From: Fasciolopsis buskii
Lineage: Eukaryota > Platyhelminthes > Trematoda > Plagiorchiida > Fasciolidae
Length of the DNA stretch: 64,000 nt
NCBI GenBank assembly: GCA_008360955.1
Contig: LUCM01009232.1
Location: forward strand, 1 to 64,000
Direction: 5' to 3'
This document shows positions 43,364 through 55,625 of this stretch, piece by piece. The notes beneath the pieces were generated by a model, which was given only the letters and a program-made list of their open reading frames with translations, was not told the origin of the DNA and searched no databases. The translations under genes and the position numbers were made by a program. Positions within the stretch are counted from its first letter, which is position 1. The number at the start of each line of letters is the position of its first letter.

Positions 43364-46161
43364 TATCTCGGCAGGATATCTTCACTTGTGTGTCACCTAG
43401 TTTTCAGTGGAAACAGTACACAACAATTCATATCCATGACATACTCGAAACAGCTGTCGTTTTTGTGACGTTCTCCCTGTCAACTGGGGTTCTGTGTTTG
43501 TGTTCATGTCTCCGAAGTTCAAACTGTGGTCAGCATTAGCTGGCCCGGAAACAGTTAGCGAAGGCGTACGTTCGGAAATAGTGCCAGAATTGTTCATACA
43601 CACCAACCAGGGGATGCATTGAGGTAATAAGTACACACACTCCTCTTGTCCCGGTCAACGTGGTACGTGGGAATTTCCAATCCGATCCAGTCCTTAGGTT
43701 GTTTGGTCGAAAATCGCACTTATGTCCGTATGAGAGGTCGGTATTGTACTATACGTTCTCCGTTTATCAACGGTCTCCGGCCTACCCAATAACCGAGTCA
43801 CTGGATCGCCGAAGTAAACAGAGGCAAATTACCTCAGGGCACAAATTCACGTGAACTACGCAAATGAACAGATGTGTCAGGTCAGCAGTAGTTCATAGTG
43901 AATTTGCATTTTCTATTTAATTTTTAATGGCTTACATTCACCGTCATTTTCTCCCCTAGTCTTTTGCGCGGAGCGCAGTCAAACAGCGTTCACAGTGCTT
44001 GTATCTATAGCAGAGCGCGTAATTATTGAAGCGGCGACATGCTTATCATCCCAAATTAAAACCCTTTGAGGACAAAGATGGTGAAAAAACATTGCAAAAG
44101 TAACAACACGAGAGATGTACACAGTCCACATAGAATTTGTGAAAATTGAAATGAATTTATCATCAACCAAGCTGAAAGGTATTTTTGATGAAAATTTTGG
44201 CGGTTTTAGTGTAAGTTGTAATCTTGCCCGTAGGAATTAAAATCAGCATATTAACGTAAACGTTGCCAATTTAGATCCGCTGTTCATCAGTCGCGACTGC
44301 AATTCACCCCATAAAGTTGGCTCCTGGAACTGATTTGCTGTTTCTTTCCACTAAGGAGGGAAATTAAAAAATGTAATGTAAGCGACACAAATGTATAGTT
44401 CGTCGCATAACCTAAAAGAATGGCGACAGGACTGATGAAATTGTTTTCAGTGGTTGCTAGACGTTGTTTGGTTTAGTGTTTAAATAGGTTTTGGTGACTG
44501 CTCAGCCTGGGTGCAGTAGAGTGTTAATTATGGTAAATGGAATTTCTGGCAGAGCAGGCGCACCATATTTGAGGACGTATGGAGCAAAGTCGTCATCTGT
44601 TGTGGTTGGTCGAGGAAACAACCTAACAGAAAACCGCTTTTAATCGACATGTAATGGTCGAACTTGGAAGCCCGTCTTCAATCCTGTCATCGCGAGCTTG
44701 GAGTGACATCGGTCTTTTGGAAGAAACGATTATTTTTGAACATCATCTCTTCTGCAATCTACTTGGATATCCGATAGTGATTTTGTGACAATTTTTTGGT
44801 TGCGTTTGTTTTATCAGATGCGAGGTCTGTACATTTCCAGTGGTGCCGCAATTTTGAACCGCCTATACACCTTGGCATTTTCTGTTGTGGTTTGTCTGCT
44901 CGTGTATTGTTGTATCAGTGCTGTTTCGACGCATGATGTATGCAGTACATTTGTCACATCTAATCATTGTTAGAGTCTTCCCTATTCTATCGATTGCGGG
45001 GTCTTTGTCAACTGCGGATTCAGAATCCGATAGAGGACACGTCCGGGAGTGGCATACCGAAAGTCTTCAATAGGCTTCCGCCTATCACCTCTGTATAAGC
45101 TCTGAAACTGATACCGAGTCACCCCTAAACCGCAGTGATTCGAAGTGTACAATTTAATCGATTCAGAGGGTGAATATCGAAATATGTAGGAAGACTTGCG
45201 TGACTTCTCCCCACGGCGAAAGAACCCATCTGCACCGTTTTGATTGTTCGCTAATTGGCGAATCACTTTGTCTAGACGTAAATTTGAATTGGCACTGCCA
45301 GTTACTAGTAAAACGATTCCCACTGCCGTTGTTTTGGTCTGTCAACTTTCAGCTTTGCTGTGTTTAGGTCGGCCTTTTATGTGGTGGTTTCAAATCCAGC
45401 TTTGCTGTGGTATGCAAAAGCATCCTTCTTCTGCAGTGGGATAAAAGTTGCGCGTATCGCCATTTGAATCAGTTCAACATCCGTGTGACCATCCTTCCAA
45501 CCATCCATAAGCTTTCTCCTTTATCAGTGTATGCTGTAATATGTAGTAGCCTGAAATTAAGAATACATATAAAGTGTTTTACTGCATCTAGAAAATGGGG
45601 AATCAAATGATCGCCATGATTTCTCGCTGAAAATCTCCTAGCCAAGGAATCGATTTCAGAAGAGGGGTTTCGAAGGCGATGCTTTAATCATCTAGCTAGA
45701 ATGCAGGCAATATAACGTAAACGCTAATGTATTCTTACTGTGACAACGGTATAGCGGTCCCCAGTTTGACATAGTATAAGCGATCCGACGTCATGCAAAC
45801 CTCAGACAATGAACTTCAAATCCACTACAATCTCAAGAATCTATGGGAAATTCTTGATGGAACACATAAACAAAGCAATCTAAGTGCTAACAACCGTTAC
45901 TGAATCGTTGGAATCCAGGAAAGCAAACGGTTAGCGTCGCAAGATGGTGCCGAATATGGTCATATCGTTGATCTGTCAACCTGTAGCCACCTCCACCAGC
46001 TGCTTTCTTCTAAGGCATTCAAAACCGTTTTGTAGGGTTTAGTTCCCAGACGAAATTTTCAGATCCAGGTATTTTATTTGTTTTGTTGTGCAGCAGAGAG
46101 TCAGATATTATTGCGAATCAGTTTACGGCTTGTCATCTTGTTAAGTGTCTTTAACGTGCAC

Positions 46162-46163
<2 letters not shown>
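43364..46163. other. No certain feature
   Basis: Several overlapping open frames at 44785-45610 on both strands, none with convincing splice borders. Minus-strand 45323-44982 is open for 113 codons and may be a relic of an unidentified repeat. Confidence 0.3.

Positions 46164-46207
<44 letters not shown>
46164..46207. repeat. AT microsatellite
   Basis: About 44 bases of uninterrupted alternating A and T. Confidence 0.97.
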
Positions 46208-46208
<1 letters not shown>

Positions 46209-46930
46209 CACCGGCTTGAATGCCAAATTGAGGCCAACGCAACAACATGAAAATAGAACCTTGCGGACAATGTGTAGGAGAATAGTGAGAAATGTCCGTG
46301 CGAAGATTAGACATTTATTGTATGCATTGTGGTCTGTTGTGTCAATCGGTCGCACGGTCTGTAGCAGACCGTTTTAATCGAGGATATGCAGCCAGGAGCG
46401 TCCTCTAAGGCAGCATAATCGTTCCAGACGAGCCGATGGTCAGTGGAATACGACGGGGCAGTGGCCCTATTTAATTAGTGGGCTTCACTCCTCACGTCAC
46501 AGTACCACCACTGGGCTCTGGTGGTATTTTTACGGGGAACATTAGCCAAGCGAAAACCCGCCACGCCCTCGACATTGCCGCTGCTTGCCCTCGGCTACTT
46601 GTTCGGTGGGCTTGAGCCTACTCTATTCGGACAACGTTCCTTCAAATTTGCTAATAATTTTTCATTGGAAATATGATGCGTGAGCTTTCCGTTTAGTGCT
46701 GCCATCTGGTATTTCTGAAGGCTGGCAACAAGGCTAAAATCAAGCTTGCATGCGCGTGACTGCACAAGTGAGAGGGAGGGGGTCCAACAAATGAGCAATT
46801 TGCTTTTGATTTGCAAATTGATTCATTGGTTGAGATGAAAAACCATATGTGGTTTAAAGCATTTTTCAGTGATTTAGTAACAGCGACGTAGAACTTCTTC
46901 CTTCTGGTTTTCAAATAGGTGGTAATGCAG

Positions 46931-47053
46931 GGCTTGTGGCCGTTGCGAGATGAACTGTTCCCGTCAACACACCTCATCCCAATCCTCAGTTACACTTCCA
47001 AAGTGCGTGACGGCTGTATCGTTGCGACTGACGATGGATTGGGGAATGATTGA
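46931..47053 (+). CDS. Candidate terminal exon
   Basis: After aaataggtggtaatgcag, 40 codons in phase 0 run to a TGA at 47051-47053 (LWPLRDELFPSTHLIPILSY, then VRDGCIVATDDGLGND). A possible donor GTGCGT lies after SYTSK. The opposite strand is open too, so the strand is not secure. Confidence 0.3.
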   Translation, partial: GLWPLRDELFPSTHLIPILSYTSKVRDGCIVATDDGLGND

Positions 47054-47913
47054 ACTAGACCAGTCTGATTTTACAGAAAAATGGTCGGTTGATGTCTGGT
47101 GCATTGTCGTCATTTGAATAGGCAATCTAAATTTTCTAAGACTGATTATTTTAACGCGGGTCGAGTAATGTTAAGCTGTGTTTTCCCAGATTTGCGAACA
47201 GTCAAAAAGTTGCAGTGGTCATCAACAAGGTGTTCCAACTTATAAGTTAGTTGTCCGACTCCTCCCACGTGTCCGCGACCCTCTATAAAACCTCCGTAAG
47301 GTTTGATTTCATTAGTAAATGACGTTAAAGATAAAAAAATTTGGTAATCATCATTCCTTGCTGATTACCGGCTGCTTTTGCCTCTCCAAGAGTATAGCAA
47401 TATACTGTTCTTCAATGGTCCTTCGATCGCCTGACTGAAAGCACACTCTTTTGTCACTAGTGATACGTTGCCGCCTATTTCTAAAAGACAACAAAACAGT
47501 TTAATGCCCTCCATCTAGCATTTTATAGCCAAGCAATAAATATTTGCTCACAATTAATCATTTACATTGCATTATCTCATTGACGTAAAATGTAAACAAG
47601 GCAAACCTCGGTTAATGAAAGAGTTGTACGTTTTTATTCCACAGTTTTCCGTTTACAGATCCTGTATAGTTGGAAAACAATCCGAGAGAAAGCGAAAATT
47701 TGTAGGAACAGGTTTATTTATGGCTTACCACATTTGTTAACTTTCCCAAACTGCTCAGGGACGTCATCGATATCCCGTTAAGATCCGTGACCCTGTTTCA
47801 GATAGGTACTATCTTGATTGGTTGTTTTATTTGACATCCTCATGACAATAATCAAACACTCGGTTGGTAAGATAGCAGAGATAAACGCTTATTCGGCATT
47901 CGTTTGAGAGCAG
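47054..47913. other. No recognisable feature
   Basis: Stops in all frames. Probably intron or intergenic. Confidence 0.3.
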
Positions 47914-47984
47914 GTGAGAAGCACTGGAGCTCACACGGATGTTTTCCACCTGGATCAGGGATCCAAAATTTCTGGAATTTTCAG

Positions 47985-48134
47985 TACGGTCGGCCGCTGA
48001 TAAGTACGGCTAGTTTACCTCGCATCGGATACACTGCCTCAATCGGAGACGGCTTTACAGCTCGTTTTGCAATTGCACCAATGGGTGCTGGTGGTAATTT
48101 TCAAGGAGGACACTCGGGAGACGATAACTCATGA
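47985..48134 (+). CDS. Candidate terminal exon, glycine-rich end
   Basis: The acceptor tttctggaattttcag is followed by 49 codons in phase 0 and a TGA at 48132-48134. The product starts YGRPLISTASLPRIGYTASI and has a glycine-rich, acidic end (GAGGNFQGGHSGDDNS), as seen at the tails of some RNA-binding proteins, though no domain proves this. The frame is also open upstream to a second possible acceptor at 47913 (gagagcag), which would add 24 residues. Confidence 0.45.
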   Translation, partial: YGRPLISTASLPRIGYTASIGDGFTARFAIAPMGAGGNFQGGHSGDDNS

Positions 48135-48809
48135 CTTCTTGAACCGGATAGCTGTTTGTACACGGTCACCTGTTAGTTGAGCACATTCATAATAACCAGA
48201 TTGAAATTTCGACGAACCTAACCCGCAGTTATTCCGTCTTGCCGTCTTGCTTTCTCACTCTTATCTCATGCTCACTCGGCTGTGCACAATAACTTGGACC
48301 CCCGAAGTGTGGTTCCTCATCACAGCTGCAACTGTTCCCGCTAGACGTGTCCATACCTAGTGATTTCCCTGGAAATTAGCATGTCCTATGTCGAAAAGCA
48401 TCGGAAACATCTACAAGACTACTTAAACCTCGTCAAGTCATGATCAATAATGAACTATCCAAAACACGTACCAGGACCAAAAGAACAATTCCATGCACAA
48501 AATCTAATGAATGTACCATCTTGGACAGACTGAAAATAAACCCATCGCTCGAATACACTAGGCTAAACTGGTTACTTGATGTAACCCACTTTTCTTATAT
48601 GATTCTACGAGAATCAACGACATGCGTTGATTATAGCTGGAATTGAAATTCTGGATTAAGCAACCGCAGTTCACACTAGAAAACATCTGAAAGTTTGATA
48701 TTCTGCAGATAGTTTATTCCCCGGGTCATTGAACCAGGGGTACAGACTGATGATAAGCAAGAAGGTCAATGAAGCTTGGAAGCTGTAAACAAACTAGTGA
48801 GCCTAAATC

Positions 48810-48949
48810 ATGCCGGTCCATGCTTCTGAATTCAACCTTCTTATATCGGTATATCTATCAGACTTGGTAACTGTGACGCGCAGCACAAAAACGGTCAAAT
48901 TTCTCGATCAACTGGACGAAGGACAAGTTCAAAAGTACACTCCTGCAAA
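48810..48949 (+). CDS. Small ORF or first exon
   Basis: An ATG preceded by an in-frame TAA opens 46 codons plus two bases that end at a strong donor (GTGAGT at 48950-48955). If unspliced, the ORF ends right there (AAG TGA). The product is well mixed: PVHASEFNLLISVYLSDLVT, then TKTVKFLDQLDEGQVQKYTP. Either the first exon of an unknown gene or a 47-residue ORF. Confidence 0.4.
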
Positions 48950-49379
48950 GTGAGTCTCTAACGTCCTAAGAAAAGCAAACCATACGGTCCAAAGCTCACC
49001 AGATATAAACAATAAAAGGCGACAACCATAAAATCGAAGTCTAGTGGGTGGCGTACAGTAGTCCATTAGTTTAAAAAAATTTCCGAAATCAAAAGGGTTC
49101 GCTATCGAACTTAATAAAAACAATTATATTTCTATAGCCACATTGCTGAATTCATGTGCGACCTTGCAATCGTACCTTGGTTGGCGATGAAATACTTGGG
49201 TTCCAAACCCGAAACCTCATGAAAGGGAATAGCATGACTTAGGACCAATATTATTTTTCTTTGTTAATACGGGAAGATTGTATGATGCAGGATCTTCCTT
49301 ATCAGGTAGCTGGAACGCTCAGCTCACCAGTAAGAAATTACGGAAAATGTGTGCATCTTTTTAATTCTTACAAAGCATC

Positions 49380-49450
49380 AACACTGGATATCTACCTCGC
49401 CGAAACTGAGGCGCACTCGGGACGAACGTCTTAGCCGTTAAGCCTATCCA
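49380..49450 (-). repeat. SINE fragment
   Basis: Shares the cgggacgaacg block with the SINE copies at 8.4 and 50.1 kb. It lacks part of the tRNA-like head. Confidence 0.35.
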
Positions 49451-50054
49451 TTACCCTGCAAACCTGTCGTGCAGAGTACAAACAACGCATGTCAGTGCGT
49501 AGCTGTGCGCTTTCACGGTGGACGTAAAATCGGAACGAAAGGGATGTGACTAAACTGAGAGATTTTTCCCTTACTGCTGTTTCTGCGACGAAATCCATTT
49601 TGAGAGCAACAGGCCTTTTTGTGATTTCGTCTGGTTATTTTGTTTGACCGCAACCCAGTACTATCCTTAGAAAAAATGGATTGCGTTATACATCCTTTAC
49701 AAAAGGGCATGTCAACACGGATTTACGGAAAACTGTATACCAAATGCGTTGCACTTAAAAAATCCCCAATAACGTTAATTTAATAATTGGAGATTGCCGG
49801 TTTCATTGATTCAGTTCCAGTGCACACAATATACACTTTTATTTTGATCCGCATGTCTTGATGAAAGTCATGACTCTGTGTCCGATTACATGGATTAAAT
49901 GATCGGTAGGGTTTTTAGAAATGATCCGAAGAGAATGCGGTCATTTTACGATCTTGAGATATGGAACAGATTAAAGCGGGTGCGTGGAATAGGACGATAA
50001 TAAAGCATTCAGAAATGATTCAACGTAAGATATCAACTTTCGGCTATTCATTAT

Positions 50055-50230
50055 GAAAGCATGGCAGGACTTCCAAGCTGTTTCATCTTGGTTAGGAATC
50101 ATCAGTAGTGCATATCCACCGCGCCCGAACTGGGACGCGTACCCGGGATGAACGATTTTAAGCGGAACGCCTTGGCCATTATGCTACCGAACAGACTCTG
50201 ATCGGCTTGCTGAAATTCGCCATATGAAGT
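50055..50230 (-). repeat. tRNA-derived SINE (family 1)
   Basis: On the minus strand a perfect A box (TAGCATAATGG, 50186-50176) and a B box GGTACGCGTCC (about 50144-50134), about 30-35 bases apart. Flanks on both sides align to the copy at 8341-8560. Confidence 0.6.
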
Positions 50231-50471
50231 TGGATCTTTCCGCTAGCGATTTAAGCCCCCAAGGGTCACTGACACGAGTCAGTTGAACCCTACTTGTAGA
50301 TGACGTCTCTGCAGGTAGCCTAAATGAGTCGAAGACTTTGGAAATCCCACAATGTCCATCCGAATGCGCACTGTATTCCCGGCAGTTCATAAGAGCAGCG
50401 TGATTTTTTACCCTTACTTTAAACTTACAGTAAACGAAGTGTCTTTCTTTCAGCGTGCTCTCCAATAGTTT

Positions 50472-50503
50472 TCTTATTATTATTACAATTATTATTATTA
50501 TTA
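50472..50503. repeat. ATT trinucleotide repeat
   Basis: About ten imperfect ATT/TTA units directly before the acceptor of the exon at 50515. Confidence 0.9.
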
Positions 50504-50514
50504 CTGATTCCCAG

Positions 50515-50661
50515 CAGAAAACAACCAGCCTATGTCAGGTTGAAGTGTGCGCACTGAACATGACTCACGTGACCTGTATCTGTCTCCTCAAAGAATGTGT
50601 AATTGATTTTGTTGATCTGGCGAACGAAATTCTGATACGTTCCATAGTGTTACAGGATTAG
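50515..50661 (+). CDS. Terminal exon, cysteine-rich
   Basis: Acceptor ttactgattcccag, then 48 codons in phase 0 to a TAG at 50659-50661. The product has five cysteines in its first 30 residues (SLCQVEVCALNMTHVTCICL) and a helical end (FVDLANEILIRSIVLQD). One N-glycosylation sequon (NMT) is present. Possibly secreted or membrane-linked. Family unknown. Confidence 0.5.
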   Translation, partial: QKTTSLCQVEVCALNMTHVTCICLLKECVIDFVDLANEILIRSIVLQD

Positions 50662-51660
50662 GCAGGCTGTGTTGTTGTTTCAAGACATATGACAGGATTT
50701 AAACGTTTCAGCCACTTTCACAAGGTACTTAAATCTAACGCAACTAGAAACTGGATCTCGTCCAAAATTGTCCACGTACACGATTAGACATGTCCGTGTG
50801 GAATGGAACCTTACACGGTGATGTTATCTGCGCATCCACAACGAAGGTGGACAATGTGGTTGGAGGTTTCTAATCCAAATGTTAAGAAAAATCTCTTCTC
50901 ATAGATGAACAGTTTTCCAAGTTCTGCTGCACTGGGCGGCATTTACGGTCAAGCTGGTAATCGACGATATGTTGTGCCCTCTCGGAAACCCTCGTTTGCC
51001 TCCACTTTCTCCCATTACTATATCAAAAAGTGTGCACATTAATTTGCATTGCAAGCAAATTTCGTTGTTCGGTCTGCGATCCGCAAGTTACCAGCATTCC
51101 GGTATACAAACAACAGAATGCATCCCGTTCACTTTAAACGGTTTAGATTAGTGAAAAGAAGATCGTTTCCAGCTACTTCTAGGCAAACCGACAGCTCAGT
51201 GGAGTCAACCGGCTGAGTGGTATGACAAATGGTCAAGCAGAACATCTGTGTGCCTGAATTCTTTCTCCATTTAGGCCGGAAATGTCGACAGAGTGAACTA
51301 AATAAGCCTAATAGTGAAATCTGTGTGTAAATGATACTGAATTCTCATATAAACACGTCAGTCTAGGGTACTTTGCGCAACTAAAGTCAGTCGACGGTTT
51401 CAGAATCCAGAAAGGTATTAAGTGATGTCTCATTGTTTACTTCTTGTTCCAGCGCAGGCATAGGTCCACCAGGTCATTCTGGGCCCAAAACTTAGTTTTT
51501 GTGTGCTGACCTTTGGTGCATATTTATTTTAATGTTTCGTGAGTGCTGGGCTAGTTGGGTGTCTGATGTGTACATGAGCTTCACTCCAGTTTCTCTAATA
51601 TCTATCGAAATATCTCCAATTATTTCAAATATTTGTCAGTTCATCTTCATAACATATCAG

Positions 51661-51723
51661 ATTCACAGTTTTTCCGGCCGATTCCGGCAATCTTTATCCC
51701 AAGTATGTATTCCAGTGGAAGCA
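51661..51723 (+). CDS. Candidate internal exon
   Basis: Exactly 21 codons, phase 0 at both ends, between cagttcatcttcataacatatcag and a perfect donor GTAAGT at 51724. Reads HSFSGRFRQSLSQVCIPVEA after one isoleucine. A second frame is also open from a later acceptor. Confidence 0.4.
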
Positions 51724-52434
51724 GTAAGTTTGCTTTGTTTTCCGCATCACTGGTTTAGTCTATCTAGATAGGAACAGTTCCTAGTCGGTTCTCGCTCACA
51801 AATAAATTGTCAGCTTACTTCAGGGAACACCAGAACTTCCACATTGTGCATAAGCTTTTATCTTTAACTCACCATTTCTCAAGCACTTCATATTCATCTG
51901 CAGGTGGAAACATTTGCTTGTCTGAATTATTCTTTGGATGCAACAAGGAAGATCCACTCTAAATTTCCTAAACAGTCGTGTAGTACACGTACGAATAGGT
52001 GATAGATATTTTGCAGGCTGGTGAATCTAAAACAACAATGCACCTCCCTTCAGTCCAAATCCAATCCAAATCTTTATTTGTCCAATTCGTGTCCGTATTT
52101 ATCCGACTGTGTAATCATTCTACAATGGCAACAAAGAACCCGAGATATGTATCCGTCCTTGAAGTTCATGCTGATGAACTAATCCTCGAGAATGATTGAA
52201 CTTGTGTGTATCTAATAAGAAAATACGCTTGCTCAGCCTACCTGATTCATAGGACAAAATGTCTAAATTCTCCACATTTCCGAAGGACTCGTTTGATAGC
52301 ATGTTGAACTATGGCCCTTTTTTATTCAAATCTTAGACACAAACGTCTACCCGCAATCCAGGTTTGTCTGGTGATTAAGGGAACCGCAAGTTTGTTAAAT
52401 ATCCAAAATAGAACAGAAACAGTTATCATTTCAA

Positions 52435-52510
52435 ACAAGTCGGTATTTAAGCGGTTAACATCCAGTCGCTTAGGCGTGAATGACTTGGGTTCGGATTCGC
52501 CTACTGGTTT
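52435..52510 (+). repeat. tRNA-Leu-like SINE (family 2)
   Basis: A TTTAAGCGGTTAA A-box region is followed by CTTAGGCGTGAAT and a B box (GGTTCGGATTC). The layout resembles tRNA-Leu/Ser with a long variable arm. The copy at 55550 on the other strand has the same architecture. No proper acceptor stem, so a SINE or tRNA pseudogene. Confidence 0.45.
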
Positions 52511-55149
52511 TCACTTCCCTATGTATAATATAATGCAGCCTGTCAACGGTGTCAGTTACCTTTCACTAATTTTTCCATGCTGGTTGGGAAACAAATGTGC
52601 AAGATCAATATGACTGCCGTTGGTGAACAGAGTAATTCCTGAAAAGACAATCTTTACTTATTTCATAAAGTCAAACAGACTGTGATCACAACTGATGGAG
52701 ACGGCAACCGATTCCGGGCTACAAGCCAGTCAGAAGTGTCCGTTCGAAGAATTAGCAGTAACCTTGTCAAAGACATTCCCCGGCAGTCATACGCCTTAAC
52801 AGCAAACGAACCTAGGTGGGCCAGAATTCAGAAAAATGGTTTGATTCCCCCTTCGGAGAGCTATAGCTCTGTTCACCATTCAGTGAAGTTAGAACAACAA
52901 AGCTAGAAGCAGACCAAAAAGCACGAAGATAAGTGTTCCGCACATTGCTAAATCGGACCGGGACTGCTCAGTTAGTCATAACATGGATCGTGCGCGAGCG
53001 TGTTTCCGAAATGAACTATTCAATTGACGGAGTAAGATTTATTTCGAGTTTATCGAATTTACTTCGTTGTGCAACAAACGCGTGCACCACTCGCTCGCCT
53101 TCTTGGTGTAACACTAAATTTTACAGCATGAAATTAACATAGGTATGCTGTAGTGAATACAAAGTGGCCAGTTGAGAATTCAAATTTTGTAATTTTTTAG
53201 GTTTATCCCTTTATTACTTAAGCAGCAGTGATGCTCAAAAACTCATTTTTTTAAGTGGTGTGAATTAACAGGGTATACGGGGACATTTGCGAACCTGCCT
53301 TATAAGCCTGAATTGATCGGGCTCAAGGACTAAGCCGCATGATAGTGAAATATGACAAGTGAAAAAAAATAGTCCGATATCAAATTATTTATTATTTTGT
53401 TCCTTTAGACACAATTTAGAGTAATTTTGGTTCGGACTAAGAATGTGAATTATGACAATTTGCCAATAAAATACTTGCTCTTATGTCTACAAATTTCGGA
53501 CGTGAACAATTCAAAAAATGTCATCGTTGCTACTTTCTTAATTCCAGTAATGCAAAGTAACATTTTATGAAATTCGTGCATCCATCTCTTTCTGGGATGA
53601 AATTCTTATCGCAGTATAGGTTTAGTTAAGAAAATCTGTCGGCAATAACAGATTATTTATTCTTGATGTGAAATCATTAAGTTAGTAGCTGTTCTGATGG
53701 AACAGTGGTGTGATTTGCCATTCAGTGTCTGTGAATTGGTAAGATTCGGTACAGCTTTCAAATCACGTTGTCTACGTTCGGTCTTCCTGTGTTTGATAAG
53801 CACTTATTGAAACCACCGTTGACAGTACTGGGGTTTGTGGATGTGTCACTTTTATCGACCAAATTCAAACGTCAGTTGCACCAAATTTAAGCTTGACAGA
53901 TTTCCAGAATTGAGGGGAGTAGTTTCAAAAACGACCTTCATTCATCCAGAAGTAAAACGAAACTCAGTGTCGCACACCGATGCTTAGAACCTAGAAAAAC
54001 GAAATCCTCTCTGTTTTCATATAAGTTACTGTTTGTGTTTCTGACACTGTTGCCAGGAGATCGTAAATACTCATTTGGTAGATTCGAACAATGAAACGCC
54101 AATGAACTATGCGATCGCCAAGTTCGAGTTTGCGGTAACTGGCTAATTAGTAACCAAATCATACGGGATACAAATCCGGTTCCATACTGTGCGAATGTCA
54201 CTGGCCATTTTCCTTCACATTTTCATCGTTTTTAAGCCGTTTGTTGTGGAACTCTATCAGGTGAATTACAAGCATGAATAATTGCCTACGTGCATCGGTT
54301 GATGAACCGACAGCTTCGCTCAACGATGCATTCATGTACAGAATTCCAACCTTTTCCCATTATTTGAAGAACCGTGCAATATTTGGATATTTCACAATCT
54401 AATTGTGTCTCACATTCAGAACAGGCTGGCTAGATGGGATACTCCGGAACCGCTCTGTGTGGTTTCATGTGAAAAAATTGATTGGTCCCTGTTCAACGTT
54501 GTAAGGGAAAAAGAGATAAACTAACTACCAGAAGTCAACTCCAACAGGTGTAACTGTATTTCAAAACGACTTTAATTTTGCACACTTTAGTAATATCATG
54601 CTTTATTGCAAGTATTTTGACATATAAGGGTAGTATTCTTTGCTGAAACGTGAGTTATTCCATTTGATTTTGGTTTATGCATGTTGAAAATGAAAAAAAC
54701 CCATGCAACCTTATGGAACCAGGATTACCCCACTGGCACTAGTTCTTTTTTCAGTAGTGCCTTGGTAAAACTCATTACCAGTTATCGGTTCCGATATTGT
54801 TTTTTCAACCATAAGTCCATTTCACCTCCAGTTTGCCGTCTTTCGTTGCCAATCACCCAAGATTGAGAATAACAGAACCATACGAATAGAAAAGTCCGCC
54901 TTTATTGGTCAAAACAAACGGTTCATATTTGTTCTCTGCGTTCATTTGATCCAGTAGTCCGTGGACTTGTCCTTATGGACAACATTTTTCGGTCGCCGCT
55001 TTGTTCACTTGGTCGATTGGTCTAAACGATGTCTCCGATAGTACCGCACTGACCTTTGACCAGGTTAATGAATATGACCAAACACTACCCACTATCTTTA
55101 CAGTCATCATTCCTGTGTTCTTGTCTTCCTTATTCCGTTCTCACACTAG
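52511..55149. other. No certain feature
   Basis: AT-rich DNA with short open frames. A minus-strand frame at 54201-53938 is open for 87 codons without splice support. Confidence 0.3.
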
Positions 55150-55280
55150 GACAAAGTTGGGACGACAAGAAGCGCATCATAAAATTGCTTCGAAAAACAA
55201 CGACACAGAAAAATGTAAAAGTTCCAAATCAAATGAAAACGAGAATCGACAACAATCTGGGTGATCGATCAAAAATTTAG
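55150..55280 (+). CDS. Candidate terminal exon, charged
   Basis: A long pyrimidine tract ends in attccgttctcacactag. Two frames are open. One, entered in phase 1, reads SWDDKKRIIKLLRKTTTQKN and ends DNNLGDRSKI at a TAG (55278-55280). The other ends at a TGA near 55264 with a Lys/Asn/Glu-rich product. The first looks more protein-like. Likely a lysine-rich C terminus of an unknown gene. Confidence 0.4.
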
Positions 55281-55549
55281 ACTCCATTGGCAAATGCGTG
55301 AGACACAGAAGATAGAATAATGTTGATGTCGAACAAACCGTTTAGCACCAGTGAGGATTCTGCTGCAAATCCGTGTTTTTAAATGACATTCATTCTTGGT
55401 CAGCAGAGCAGAGCTTTCGTGGTTCTCCTAAATTATCTGGACATCGTTATTTATCTCTTGTCTTTTGATTCTTCCAGTAATAAAATGAACGCGTACATCA
55501 CTTTAAAGAAGCGACAACTGCAAGCAGAGGGCTGCCGAGTGGAAACGTT

Positions 55550-55625
55550 GACCGGCGGTGGAAGGAATCGAATAACCGACCCTCACGCCAAAACGTTAAG
55601 ACCTAATCCGCTTGACCACTGCCGT
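55550..55625 (-). repeat. tRNA-Leu-like SINE (family 2)
   Basis: On the minus strand a perfect A box (TGGTCAAGCGG, 55618-55608) and a B box (TATTCGATTCC, 55574-55564). The stems do not pair well enough for a functional tRNA. Confidence 0.5.

Noticed and set aside
44982..45323. 113-codon minus-strand frame
   Set aside because: Long by chance standards but with no domain, splice signal or transposon motif. The plus strand is open over the same bases.
55550..55625. Possible functional tRNA-Leu gene
   Set aside because: Both pol III boxes are good, but the acceptor and T stems do not pair, so it is a SINE or pseudogene.
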